From Thauera sedimentorum (lineage in GTDB: Bacteria > Pseudomonadota > Gammaproteobacteria > Burkholderiales > Rhodocyclaceae): 64,000 bases of DNA. A program made the position numbers and the translations under genes. The notes beneath the pieces were generated by a model. The model searched no databases. It was not told the DNA's origin and worked only from the letters and a program-made list of their open reading frames with translations. The stretch is taken from contig NZ_JACTAH010000001.1 in NCBI RefSeq assembly GCF_014489115.1, forward strand, positions 930,001 through 994,000, written 5' to 3'. Shown one piece after another: positions 52,664-60,618 of this stretch. Each line of letters starts with the position of its first letter. Position 1 is the first letter of the stretch.

Positions 52664-55600
52664 ATGTCCCCCTCGCCGTCCCCTTACTCCCCGGCGCCCG
52701 CCGCGCCGCCGCAGCGCGTGATGAAGGTGCGCCGCGACTACAACGCCTGGGTGGCGCGCGAGACGCTGGAGGACTACGCGTTGCGCTTCACCCCGCGCAG
52801 CTTCCGGCGCTGGAGCGAGCTGCGCGTGGCCAACACCGCCTTCGGCGCGGCCGCCTTCCTGGTGCTGGAGGCGGTGGGCGCCACGCTGTTGGTCAATTAC
52901 GGCTTCATCAACACGTTCTGGGCCATCGTGCTGATGAGCGGGATCATCTTCGCCACCGGCCTGCCGATCAGCGTCTATGCCGCGCGCCACGGCGTGGACA
53001 TGGACCTGCTCACCCGCGGCGCGGGCTTCGGCTACATCGGCTCGACCATCACCTCGCTGATCTACGCCAGCTTCACCTTCATCCTGTTCGCGCTGGAGGC
53101 GGCGATCATGGCCTACGCGCTGGAGCTGGCCTTCGGCCTCGCGCCGGTATGGGGCTACATGGTGAGCGCGTTGGTGGTGATTCCGCTGGTCACCCACGGC
53201 ATCACCCACATCAGCCGGCTGCAGACCCTGTCCCAGCCGCTGTGGCTGATCATGCTGGTGCTGCCCTACGTCTTCCTGCTGATGCAGGAGCCCGAGGTGC
53301 TGGACGGGCTATTCACCTATCCGGGGCAGGACGGGCAGGGCGGCGTGCTCGATATGCACCTCGTTGGTGCGGCGGTGACCGTGGGCATCGCGCTGATCAC
53401 CCAGATTGGTGAGCAGGTGGACTACCTGCGCTTCATGCCGGAGCGCACCCGGGCGAATCGCGCGCGCTGGTGGTTCGCGGTGCTGCTCGGCGGGCCCGGC
53501 TGGGTGGTGATGGGGGCGGTGAAGATGCTGGGCGGCGCGCTGCTCGCCTACCTTGCATTGACCGCGATGGTGCCGGCCGACAAGGCGGTCGACCCCAACC
53601 AGATGTATCTGATCGGCTTCGGCTACGTGTTCGACGACCCGCGCGTGGTGCTGGCGGTGACCGCGGTCTTCGTGGTGGTCTCGCAGTTGAAGATCAACGT
53701 CACCAACGCCTACGCCGGCTCGCTGGCATGGTCCAACTTCTTCGCCCGCGTCACCCACAGCCACCCGGGCCGCGTGGTGTGGATGGTGTTCAACACCCTG
53801 ATCGCGCTGATGCTGATGGAGCTCGACGTGTTCCAGGCGCTCGGCCAGGTGCTCGGGCTGTATTCCAACGTCGCGGTGGCGTGGTTCGCCGCGGTGGCCG
53901 CGGACCTGGTGATCAACAAGCCGCTGGGGCTGTCGCCCAAGGGCATCGAGTTCAAGCGCGCGCATCTCTACGACATCAACCCTGTGGGCGTGGGGGCGAT
54001 GCTGCTGGCCTCCACCTTGTCGGTGGCGGCCTTCCTCGGCGCCTTCGGCCCGGCGGTGCAGCCCTTCGCCACCCTGATCAGCCTGGGCGTGGCCTTCGTC
54101 GCGGCGCCCTTGATCGCCTGGGCCACCGGCGGGCGCTACTACCTGGCGCGCGCCGACCACGCGCCGGCGGGCGGCGCCGCGCGGCGCTGCGTGGTGTGCG
54201 AGCGCGAGTACGAATCCGACGACATGGCCCACTGCCCCGCCTACCAGGGCCACATCTGCTCGCTGTGCTGCTCGCTGGACGCGCGCTGCCACGACCTGTG
54301 CAAGCCGCAGGCGACCATGGCCGCGCAGTGGGCGGCGCTGGTCGAGCGCCGGCTGCCGGCGGCGCTGCAGCCCTGGCTGCATTCCGGCCTCGGACACTTC
54401 CTGCTGCTGATGCTGCTCATCGTGCCGGCGCTCGCGCTGCTGCTCGGCCTGCTCTACCTGCACGAGGCCGAGGCCCTGGGGCGCGAGCACGCCGCGCTGG
54501 TGCCGGCCCTGCAGGCGAGCTTCGTCAAGGCCTACGCCGCGCTGCTGCTGGTGGCCGGGGTGGTGGCCTGGTGGCTGGTGCTGGCGCACAAGAGCCGCCA
54601 GGTGGCGCAGGAGGAATCCAACCGCCAGACCCACCTGCTGACCCGCGAGATCGAACTGCACCGGCGCACCGACGAGCAGCTGCAGCGCGCGCGCGAACAG
54701 GCCGATCACGCCAACCAGGCCAAGACGCGCTACATCACCACCATCAGCCACGAGATGCGCACGCCCTTGAACAGCATCCTCGGCTACGCGCAGATGCTCG
54801 GCGACGACCCCGCGGTGCCGGACAACCGCCGCCAGGCGCTGCGGGTGATCCGCCGCAGCGGCGAGCACCTGCTGTCGCTGATCGAGGGCACGCTGGACAT
54901 CGCCCGCATCGAGGGCGGCAAGCTCAAGCTGGAGAGCGCGGCGCTCGACTTCCCGGAGTTCGTCGACGATCTGGTACACCTGTTCGAACTGCAGGCGCGC
55001 GACAAGGGGATCGCGTTCCGCTACCAGCAGGAGGGCGACTTGCCCGCGGTGGTGCGTGCGGACGAGAAGCGCCTGCGCCAGATCCTGATCAACATCGTCG
55101 GCAACGCGGTGAAGTTCACCATGCGCGGCGAGGTGGTGCTGCACCTGCGCCACGCGCGCGAGATGGCGGTGTTCGAGGTGCGCGACAGCGGGCCGGGGAT
55201 CGCCGCCGAGGATCTCGCGCGCATCTTCGAGCCCTTCGCGCGCGGCGTCTCCGGCAACGCGGAAGCCAGCGGCACCGGCCTGGGGCTGACCATCGCGCGC
55301 ATGCTCACCGACCTGATGGGCGGCGAGATGCAGGTGGAAAGCACTCCCGGGCAGGGCACCACCTTCCGCATCCGCCTGTTCCTGCCGCGCGTGGCCGAGG
55401 CGCCCGCGCGCAGCCGGCCCCGACCGGCGCCGCGCCGCGTGTCCGGTCCGCCGCCGGCACCGGCGCTGGTCTATCCGCAAGCCGCCGCGCTGCATGCCCT
55501 GGACGAGCTGATCGGCCTGGGCTACCTGCGCGGCATTCTCGAAAAGCTCGACGAAATCGAGGCGGGCGAGCCCGCCTGCGCCGAGTTCGTCCGCCGCCTG

Positions 55601-55675
55601 CGCCTGCAGGCGCGCGAGTTCCAGTTCGACGCCATGCGTTCACTTGTCCTGGCAGGCCATGAATCCCGTCCGTAA
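52664..55675 (+). CDS. NCS1 permease-like / Cys-cluster / histidine kinase fusion
   Basis: A 1003-residue membrane sensor kinase. Residues about 40-500 are a permease with about 12 helices resembling the NCS1 (purine/cytosine/allantoin) family: VANTAFGAAAFLVLEAVGAT, FATGLPISVYAARHGVDMD, RGAGFGYIGSTITS. Then eight cysteines, 509-546 (CVVCEREYESDDMAHC, CSLCCSLDARCHDLC), form a compact zinc- or Fe-S-like cluster, two further TM helices follow (about 575-600 and 625-645), then HisKA with His696 in ISHEMRTPLN and HATPase (NIVGNAVKFT, DSGPGIA, GTGLGLTIA). No receiver; the next gene supplies it. The permease half may sense rather than transport. Confidence 0.88.
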   Translation: MSPSPSPYSPAPAAPPQRVMKVRRDYNAWVARETLEDYALRFTPRSFRRWSELRVANTAFGAAAFLVLEAVGATLLVNYGFINTFWAIVLMSGIIFATGLPISVYAARHGVDMDLLTRGAGFGYIGSTITSLIYASFTFILFALEAAIMAYALELAFGLAPVWGYMVSALVVIPLVTHGITHISRLQTLSQPLWLIMLVLPYVFLLMQEPEVLDGLFTYPGQDGQGGVLDMHLVGAAVTVGIALITQIGEQVDYLRFMPERTRANRARWWFAVLLGGPGWVVMGAVKMLGGALLAYLALTAMVPADKAVDPNQMYLIGFGYVFDDPRVVLAVTAVFVVVSQLKINVTNAYAGSLAWSNFFARVTHSHPGRVVWMVFNTLIALMLMELDVFQALGQVLGLYSNVAVAWFAAVAADLVINKPLGLSPKGIEFKRAHLYDINPVGVGAMLLASTLSVAAFLGAFGPAVQPFATLISLGVAFVAAPLIAWATGGRYYLARADHAPAGGAARRCVVCEREYESDDMAHCPAYQGHICSLCCSLDARCHDLCKPQATMAAQWAALVERRLPAALQPWLHSGLGHFLLLMLLIVPALALLLGLLYLHEAEALGREHAALVPALQASFVKAYAALLLVAGVVAWWLVLAHKSRQVAQEESNRQTHLLTREIELHRRTDEQLQRAREQADHANQAKTRYITTISHEMRTPLNSILGYAQMLGDDPAVPDNRRQALRVIRRSGEHLLSLIEGTLDIARIEGGKLKLESAALDFPEFVDDLVHLFELQARDKGIAFRYQQEGDLPAVVRADEKRLRQILINIVGNAVKFTMRGEVVLHLRHAREMAVFEVRDSGPGIAAEDLARIFEPFARGVSGNAEASGTGLGLTIARMLTDLMGGEMQVESTPGQGTTFRIRLFLPRVAEAPARSRPRPAPRRVSGPPPAPALVYPQAAALHALDELIGLGYLRGILEKLDEIEAGEPACAEFVRRLRLQAREFQFDAMRSLVLAGHESRP

Positions 55676-56609
55676 CCGAATCGATAGCGACATCGTCCTG
55701 ATCGTGGACGACGTGCCGGAAAACCTCTCGCTGCTGCACGACGCGCTGGATGAAGCCGGCTACACCGTGCTGGTCGCCACCAACGGCGAGGCTGCGCTCG
55801 CCCGTGCGCGCCAGAGCCTGCCCGATATCGTGCTGCTCGACGCGGTGATGCCGGGCATGGACGGCTTCGAGGTGGCGCGCCGGCTGAAGGCCGATTTCGT
55901 CACCCAGCACATCCCCATCGTGTTCATGACCGGGCTCACCGAGACCGAGCACCTGGTCGCCGCCTTTGCCGCCGGCGGGTCGGACTACGTCACCAAGCCG
56001 ATCCGCCCGGCCGAGGTGCTGGCGCGCATCGCCGCCCACCTGCAGAGCGCCCGCCAGATGCGCCAGGCGAGGAGCGCGCTGGACGCCTTCGGCCAGGGCA
56101 CGGTGGCCATCCACTGCGCCAGCGCGCGCATCACCTGGCAGACCGCGCTGGCCCGCACGCTGCTGGCCGAGTGGTTCCCGGAAGCCGGCGGGGCGACGCC
56201 GCCGCGCCTGCTGGCCTGGGCCGAGCACGCCGAGCGCGCCCGGCGCAGCGGCGAGGAGCCGCCGCAACTGGTGCACGCCGACGGCCCGCGCCGGCTGCTC
56301 GCCACCTTCCACGACCGCAGCGCGGAGGAGGGCGAGGACGAATGGCTGATCGTGCTGCGCGAGGAGAACGACGCCTCGGCCATCGAGGCCCTGGTGGCCG
56401 CTTTCCGGCTGACCGCGCGCGAGGCCGAGGTGCTCTACTGGGTGATCCGCGGCAAGACCAACCGCGACATCGGCGACATCCTCGGCACCAGCCCGCGCAC
56501 GGTGCACAAGCACCTGGAGCACGTGTTCGACAAGCTCGGCGTGGAGACGCGCACCGCCGCCGCGTCGATGGCGATGGGCAAGATCCGCGGTGCCGGCGGC
56601 GAGGGCTGA
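55659..56609 (+). CDS. Response regulator with LuxR-type HTH
   Basis: A 316-residue response regulator. Receiver about 15-135: LIVDDVPENLSLL, phospho-Asp in DIVLLDAVMPGMDGF, VFMTGLTE, DYVTKPIRP. A variable middle region (about 150-240, no recognised domain) precedes a C-terminal LuxR HTH: LTAREAEVLYWVIRGKTNRDIGDILGTSPRTVHKHLEHV. Its start lies 17 bases inside the permease-kinase gene, so they are translationally coupled and form the cognate pair. The target promoters are not known; the adjacent regulator and cowN are candidates. Confidence 0.9.
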   Translation: MNPVRNRIDSDIVLIVDDVPENLSLLHDALDEAGYTVLVATNGEAALARARQSLPDIVLLDAVMPGMDGFEVARRLKADFVTQHIPIVFMTGLTETEHLVAAFAAGGSDYVTKPIRPAEVLARIAAHLQSARQMRQARSALDAFGQGTVAIHCASARITWQTALARTLLAEWFPEAGGATPPRLLAWAEHAERARRSGEEPPQLVHADGPRRLLATFHDRSAEEGEDEWLIVLREENDASAIEALVAAFRLTAREAEVLYWVIRGKTNRDIGDILGTSPRTVHKHLEHVFDKLGVETRTAAASMAMGKIRGAGGEG

Positions 56610-56612
56610 AGC

Positions 56613-57251
56613 ATGCACCCGCACGGCGCGCCGCAGGACCTCTTTGCCCGCCCGCTGCTGCGCCGCCATGCGCGCGGCGAGTTCATCTGCACGCCCGGGC
56701 GGCGCGGCGATACGGTGTTCCTGCTGCAGGAAGGGCGCGCCCGGGTGTTCCTCGCCGGCGAAGGCAAGGAACTGACGCTGGCCTTCCTGGAGCCGGGCGA
56801 GATCTTCTCCACCCACAGCCGCGCCTGGGTGGAGGCGGTCACCGACTGCCGGGTGCAAGTGGCCGATACCGCGGGCTTCCAGGCCCGCCTGCTGGCCGAA
56901 CCGCAACTCACCCCGGTGGTGATCCGGGTGCTGGCGCGCCTGCTCGCCGGCTCCATCGACATCATCGAGAACCTCGCCTTTCGCGACGTGCCGGCGCGGC
57001 TGGCGAACTTCCTGCTCGGGCTGGCGCGCGAGGCCGACCCGGCGCTGCCGCCGGGGCTGCGCGTGCCGCTGGCGCTGCGCACCGAGGACATCGCCCGCCT
57101 GCTCGGCACCACCCGCCAGACGGTGTCCTCGCTGATCGGCGAGCTGGTGCGCGAGGGCGTGCTGGCGCGCGACGGCCGGCGCGCGCTGCTGCTGCGCGAC
57201 CCCGCGGCCCTGCAGCGTCGCGCCGGGGCGGGCGGACTGTCGGCTGGCTGA
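56613..57251 (+). CDS. CooA-like Crp/Fnr-family regulator (putative heme CO sensor)
   Basis: A 212-residue CRP-fold regulator. Effector domain ICTPGRRGDTVFLLQEGRARVF, then GEIFSTHSRAWVEAVTD, which aligns by memory with the heme-ligand region of CooA (GDMFCMHSGCLVEATER): His68 matches CooA's proximal His77, but Ser66 stands for Cys75. Dimer helix ends EDLAFRD-like (IENLAFRDVPARLANFLLG), and the HTH is EDIARLLGTTRQTVSSLIGELVREG, with the CooA-like RQT recognition start. It begins three bases after the response regulator and directly precedes cowN. CO sensing is inferred; a non-heme role is possible. Confidence 0.75.
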   Translation: MHPHGAPQDLFARPLLRRHARGEFICTPGRRGDTVFLLQEGRARVFLAGEGKELTLAFLEPGEIFSTHSRAWVEAVTDCRVQVADTAGFQARLLAEPQLTPVVIRVLARLLAGSIDIIENLAFRDVPARLANFLLGLAREADPALPPGLRVPLALRTEDIARLLGTTRQTVSSLIGELVREGVLARDGRRALLLRDPAALQRRAGAGGLSAG

Positions 57252-57289
57252 CAGACGGGGGGTGGCCGTGCGGGGACAATCGCCCCGTC
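57238..57289 (+). promoter_or_regulatory. CooA-box-like palindrome and promoter of cowN
   Basis: TGTCG-GCTGGC-TGACA (57238-57253) differs at one base from the CooA consensus TGTCG-N6-CGACA (recalled). It overlaps the regulator's stop codon. GACAAT at 57275-57280 is a -10-like box; a start near 57287 puts the palindrome centre (57245.5) at about -41.5, the class II position, 25 bases before the cowN ATG. Confidence 0.6.
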
Positions 57290-57311
57290 TCCACCCACTT
57301 CTGCGCCCGCC

Positions 57312-57653
57312 ATGTCCGACACCGAAAACAAGGCCTACGCCACCGCGCTGGCCGCCAACCCCTTCGCCCAGGCGCTCGAGGCGCCCGACCGCTATGTGAG
57401 CTTCTGCGGCATCGATTGCGACGGCAACGCCCGTCTGCTGATGCAGCACCTGCGCCGCCACATCGACGACCCGGCCAAGAACAACGCCTTCTGGGACAAG
57501 TTCCGCGACAAGCTCGAAGGGCGCAGCAGCGAGCGTTGCGACGAGCTCTTTCTGGTGCACAGCTACGTCAACATGATCCGCGAGCTGTTCGAGACCTACG
57601 GCGACGACGAGGCGCTGGCGCTGCTGGAGAAGATCGAGGAAGAGTGCTGCTGA
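57312..57653 (+). CDS. cowN: N2-fixation sustaining protein CowN
   Basis: A 113-residue soluble protein recognised as CowN by [40 protein letters not shown] and [15 protein letters not shown]. In Rhodospirillum rubrum CowN sustains nitrogenase activity in the presence of carbon monoxide and is CO-induced. Cysteines at FCGIDC and the C-terminal EECC are notable. Its presence implies that the organism fixes nitrogen, though no nif gene is in this window. It follows the CooA-like gene after 60 bases that hold the CooA-box-like promoter. Confidence 0.93.
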   Translation: MSDTENKAYATALAANPFAQALEAPDRYVSFCGIDCDGNARLLMQHLRRHIDDPAKNNAFWDKFRDKLEGRSSERCDELFLVHSYVNMIRELFETYGDDEALALLEKIEEECC

Positions 57654-57726
57654 CACGGCCGCGCCGGATGCGCCATCATCCCGCAGTCACCCGTCCGGGT
57701 CGCGCCGGTCTGCAGGAGAACCCGTC

Positions 57727-58647
57727 ATCGTCCTCGCCAAGTTTCTGTTCTATCTCGCTGCCGCCGCCTTGGCCGCGGCCGCCCTGCGCATGGCCGCCCA
57801 CCAGGCGATCCGCCGCGCGCTGGCGGCGCCGCGGGTGCGCGAGCTCGCCGATCCGGCGGGGCAGGGGCTCCGCTTTGAGACCGTGCGCATCCCCACCGCC
57901 AATGCCCGCACCCTGCACGGCTGGTTGATTCCGCCGCCCCTCGCGGCGGCGCGCCCGGCGCCTGCGGTGGTGGTGCTGCACGGCTGGGGCGGCAATGCGC
58001 AGATGATGCTGCCGCTGGCCGCGCCGCTGCACCGCGCGGGCTTCGCGGCCCTGTTCATCGACGCGCGCTGCCACGGCCTGTCGGACGACGACGATTTCGC
58101 CTCCCTGCCACGCTTCGCGGAGGACGTCTCGCAGGCCTGCGACTGGCTTCGCGCGCACGCCGCCGATGTGGCCATCGACCCTGCGCGCATCGCGCTGCTG
58201 GGGCATTCGGTGGGCGCTGGCGCGGTGCTGCTTGCGGCGGCCCGGCGCCAGGACCTGGCGGCCGTGGTCAGCGTCTCCGCCTTCGCCCATCCGGCCGAGA
58301 TGATGGCGCGCTGGCTCGCCGGCAAGCGCATCCCGCCGCTGGTGGGGCGCTATGTGCTGCGCCATGTGGAAGCCACCATCGGCCACCGCTTCGACGACAT
58401 CGCCCCGTTGCGGAGCATCGCGCGGCTGTCCTGCCCCGTTCTGGTGGTCCACGGCGCGCAGGACGAGGCGGTGCCGGCAGACGATGCGCGCCGCCTGCAT
58501 GCCGCCTCGGCTGGCCGGGCGGAACTGCTCGTGCTGCCCGGTGACCACGAGTCCTTTGCCGATCTGCAGGGCGAGTTGCAGGCTGTGATCGCCTTCCTCG
58601 CGGCGGCCAGCGCAGCCGGCGGGGCCGTCGGTCATGATTCCGTATAA
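57727..58647 (+). CDS. Alpha/beta hydrolase, possible AUC start
   Basis: A protein of up to 306 residues with one N-terminal membrane helix (VLAKFLFYLAAAALAAAALRM) and an alpha/beta-hydrolase domain: VVVLHGWGGNAQMMLPLA (oxyanion HG), nucleophile Ser in LLGHSVGAGAVLLAA, Asp in VHGAQDEAVPADD and His in VLPGDHESF, a complete triad. No ATG precedes the helix. AGGAG at 57714-57718 is eight bases before ATC 57727, so translation may start at AUC; the next in-frame starts are TTG 57769 and ATG 57790, which would remove the helix. Substrate unknown. Confidence 0.8.
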   Translation: MVLAKFLFYLAAAALAAAALRMAAHQAIRRALAAPRVRELADPAGQGLRFETVRIPTANARTLHGWLIPPPLAAARPAPAVVVLHGWGGNAQMMLPLAAPLHRAGFAALFIDARCHGLSDDDDFASLPRFAEDVSQACDWLRAHAADVAIDPARIALLGHSVGAGAVLLAAARRQDLAAVVSVSAFAHPAEMMARWLAGKRIPPLVGRYVLRHVEATIGHRFDDIAPLRSIARLSCPVLVVHGAQDEAVPADDARRLHAASAGRAELLVLPGDHESFADLQGELQAVIAFLAAASAAGGAVGHDSV

Positions 58648-58883
58648 ATACGTAGGCAATCTTCATCGCATAGTTTCTGCACTCCTGTAGTATCTTGATG
58701 CTGCAGCGTGATTGCCGTGCAGGCGCGTAAACAGGGGTTCTGCGGGCATTCGAGAGCTGGCGCAGGACTTGCTAAAGACATACGCGCCAGGGCAGGCCGG
58801 TCGCCGTGACCGGCTGGCAGCAGGCAGGGAGGCGGGCCGCTCGGCCCGCATGCGTTGGATCGCCCGGACAGCGGAGGAATACG

Positions 58884-59342
58884 ATGGGTGCCAGGGAAAG
58901 TCTCGTGCAATGGGATGACAGCTACAGCCTGGGGCTGGAGCAGATCGACGATCAGCACAAGGTGCTGTTCGACATCATGAACCAGCTCTGGTCCGCCATC
59001 GTGCGGCGCGCCGAGGGCGCCGAGATGCAGCGTATCCTCGACGAACTGGAGCGCTATACCGTTTCGCACTTCAGCGCCGAGGAAGCCTTCATGCTCAGCG
59101 CGGGCTTCGCCGGCGTGGACGAACATCGCCGGCAGCACGCCGGTTTTGTCGAGCGCATCCGCAGCGCGCGCAGCGACCTGCGCCAGGGCAAGGAGGTCAG
59201 CCTGGAGCTGCTGCACTTCCTGCGCGACTGGCTGGTGCAGCACATCCAGGCCGAAGACCGCGCCTACGCGGCCGACTACCGCAAGAGCCGCCAGGTCGGC
59301 GGCATGCTGGGGCGATTCTTCGCGCAGTTCAGGCGCGCCTAG
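58884..59342 (+). CDS. Bacteriohemerythrin
   Basis: A 152-residue oxygen-binding di-iron protein with ligands in LGLEQIDDQHKVLFD, SHFSAEEAFM, EHRRQHAGF and LVQHIQAEDRAY (H, H-E, H-H, H-D pattern). GGAGGA lies seven bases before the ATG. Cytoplasmic; could buffer or deliver O2 or sense it for nearby c-di-GMP enzymes. A basic C-terminal tail (KSRQVGGMLGRFFAQFRRA) extends beyond the four-helix bundle. The 236-base upstream gap shows no clear promoter and no FNR box. Confidence 0.93.
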   Translation: MGARESLVQWDDSYSLGLEQIDDQHKVLFDIMNQLWSAIVRRAEGAEMQRILDELERYTVSHFSAEEAFMLSAGFAGVDEHRRQHAGFVERIRSARSDLRQGKEVSLELLHFLRDWLVQHIQAEDRAYAADYRKSRQVGGMLGRFFAQFRRA

Positions 59343-59444
59343 CCGCGCCTCCGCACCGCGCCCGGCTGCAGCGCTGGCCGGATCAGCGGTCGTGCGCTAG
59401 TGTTACCGGCTGCGGGCGCGGGCGCCGCGCCATGGATGCCGGTA

Positions 59445-60098
59445 ATGAGTGAACCGCAACGACCTCTTTCCCCGACTGGCCGGATCGTGTTCGGCCTGTT
59501 GTTCGTCGGTTTCGGGATCTTCCCGATGCTGGCCGCCTTCGATCTCGGTCCGCTGCGCCAGGCGGACATCAATGGTCCGCCGTGGCTTGCCTTCGCGGCG
59601 GGCGGGGTGTTCGTCGCGGCCGGACTGGCGGTGATTGCCGGGCCGCAGCGGCGCCTGCTCAACGCGCTGCTGGTCCTGCTGGTGCTTGCCGGCATGGCCG
59701 CCTTGGGCAACTGGATCGCCTTCGGTGCCGGAGAGCGGGTGTGCGCCGGCAGCTTCCCGCTGTTCGGCATGCACGAACTGTCCGGCCTTGGCTGCCGCAT
59801 TCCCTTCGGCATGGGGGCGTTGATCGTCAATGCGGTGCTGGCGTTGTTTGCGGTGACATCGCTGCAGCGTGCGCTCGGCGGCCCGCCGCGCCTTGCCCGC
59901 CTGCGCCGTTTCACCGAATCGCTGTTGTTGCTGAGCCTTGCGCCGGTGCTGCTGCCCGTGCTGCTGATCCTGTTCGGTCGCGTCGGTTTCGGCGCCCTGC
60001 GTACCCGCCTGCGCACCGGCGCGTGGCCGCGCAACGAGGCCTTCATCGCCCGCCGGCAGGCGGCCGGGAGCAAGCGCGAAAGCGGGGATGCCGAGTGA
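59445..60098 (+). CDS. Small polytopic membrane protein, hypothetical
   Basis: A 217-residue protein with four to five hydrophobic helices: TGRIVFGLLFVGFGIFPMLA, WLAFAAGGVFVAAGLAVIAG, RRLLNALLVLLVLAGMAALG, GMGALIVNAVLALFAVTSLQ, and LLLLSLAPVLLPVLLILFG, with two Cys-containing loops (ERVCAGSFPLF, GLGCRIPFG). I do not recognise a family. ATG 59445 is followed by a short polar start; upstream ATGs exist. Its stop overlaps the GNAT start by three bases, so the pair is co-translated. Confidence 0.65.
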   Translation: MSEPQRPLSPTGRIVFGLLFVGFGIFPMLAAFDLGPLRQADINGPPWLAFAAGGVFVAAGLAVIAGPQRRLLNALLVLLVLAGMAALGNWIAFGAGERVCAGSFPLFGMHELSGLGCRIPFGMGALIVNAVLALFAVTSLQRALGGPPRLARLRRFTESLLLLSLAPVLLPVLLILFGRVGFGALRTRLRTGAWPRNEAFIARRQAAGSKRESGDAE

Positions 60099-60577
60099 GC
60101 AGCCTGCCTTCCCTGCGGGACTACACCGACGCCGACCTGAGCGAGGTCGTCGCGCTGTACACCGCCGCAATCCATGGCCTGACCGGCGACCACTACACCG
60201 CCGCCCAACGCATGGCATGGGCGCCCTTGCAGCCGGACCTGGCCGGGTGGCGGGAGCGCCTGCGCGGCCTGCGCGTGCTGCTCGCCGAAGAGCGCGGCGT
60301 CCTGGCGGGCTTCATCGCCTGGGACGCCGACGGTCACATCGACCTGCTGTTCACCGCGCCGGCCTGCGCACGCCGCGGTGTGGCCGGCATGCTTTACGCA
60401 CGGGCGGAGGCGGCGCTGCGCGCCGCGGGCGTGGGCGAGTTGCGCACCGAGGCCAGCCTGGTGGCGCGCCCCTTCTTCGAAGGCCAGGGGTTCGATGTGG
60501 TGGAGGTGGAGGACGTGCTGCGTGGCGGGGTGTCCTTGCGACGTTTCGCCATGCGCAAGCGCCTGTCCGCAAGCTGA
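60095..60577 (+). CDS. GNAT-family N-acetyltransferase
   Basis: A 160-residue GNAT protein: RDYTDADLSEVVALYTAAIHGL start, DGHIDLLFTAPACARRGVAGMLYARAEAALRAAG acetyl-CoA loop (R-R-G-V-A variant), and FFEGQGFDVVEVEDVL in the C-terminus. GTG start at 60095 overlaps the stop of the preceding gene. Substrate unknown; the paired membrane protein may or may not be related. Confidence 0.83.
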   Translation: MSSLPSLRDYTDADLSEVVALYTAAIHGLTGDHYTAAQRMAWAPLQPDLAGWRERLRGLRVLLAEERGVLAGFIAWDADGHIDLLFTAPACARRGVAGMLYARAEAALRAAGVGELRTEASLVARPFFEGQGFDVVEVEDVLRGGVSLRRFAMRKRLSAS

Positions 60578-60618
60578 CGCCGTTCGGTCGCCGGTGCGCA
60601 CGCCGCCGGGCGTGCGGC

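Noticed and set aside
53309..57656. Minus-strand long frames (728 and 783 codons) over the permease-kinase to cowN cluster
   Set aside because: Shadow frames across several real plus-strand genes with clear catalytic motifs.
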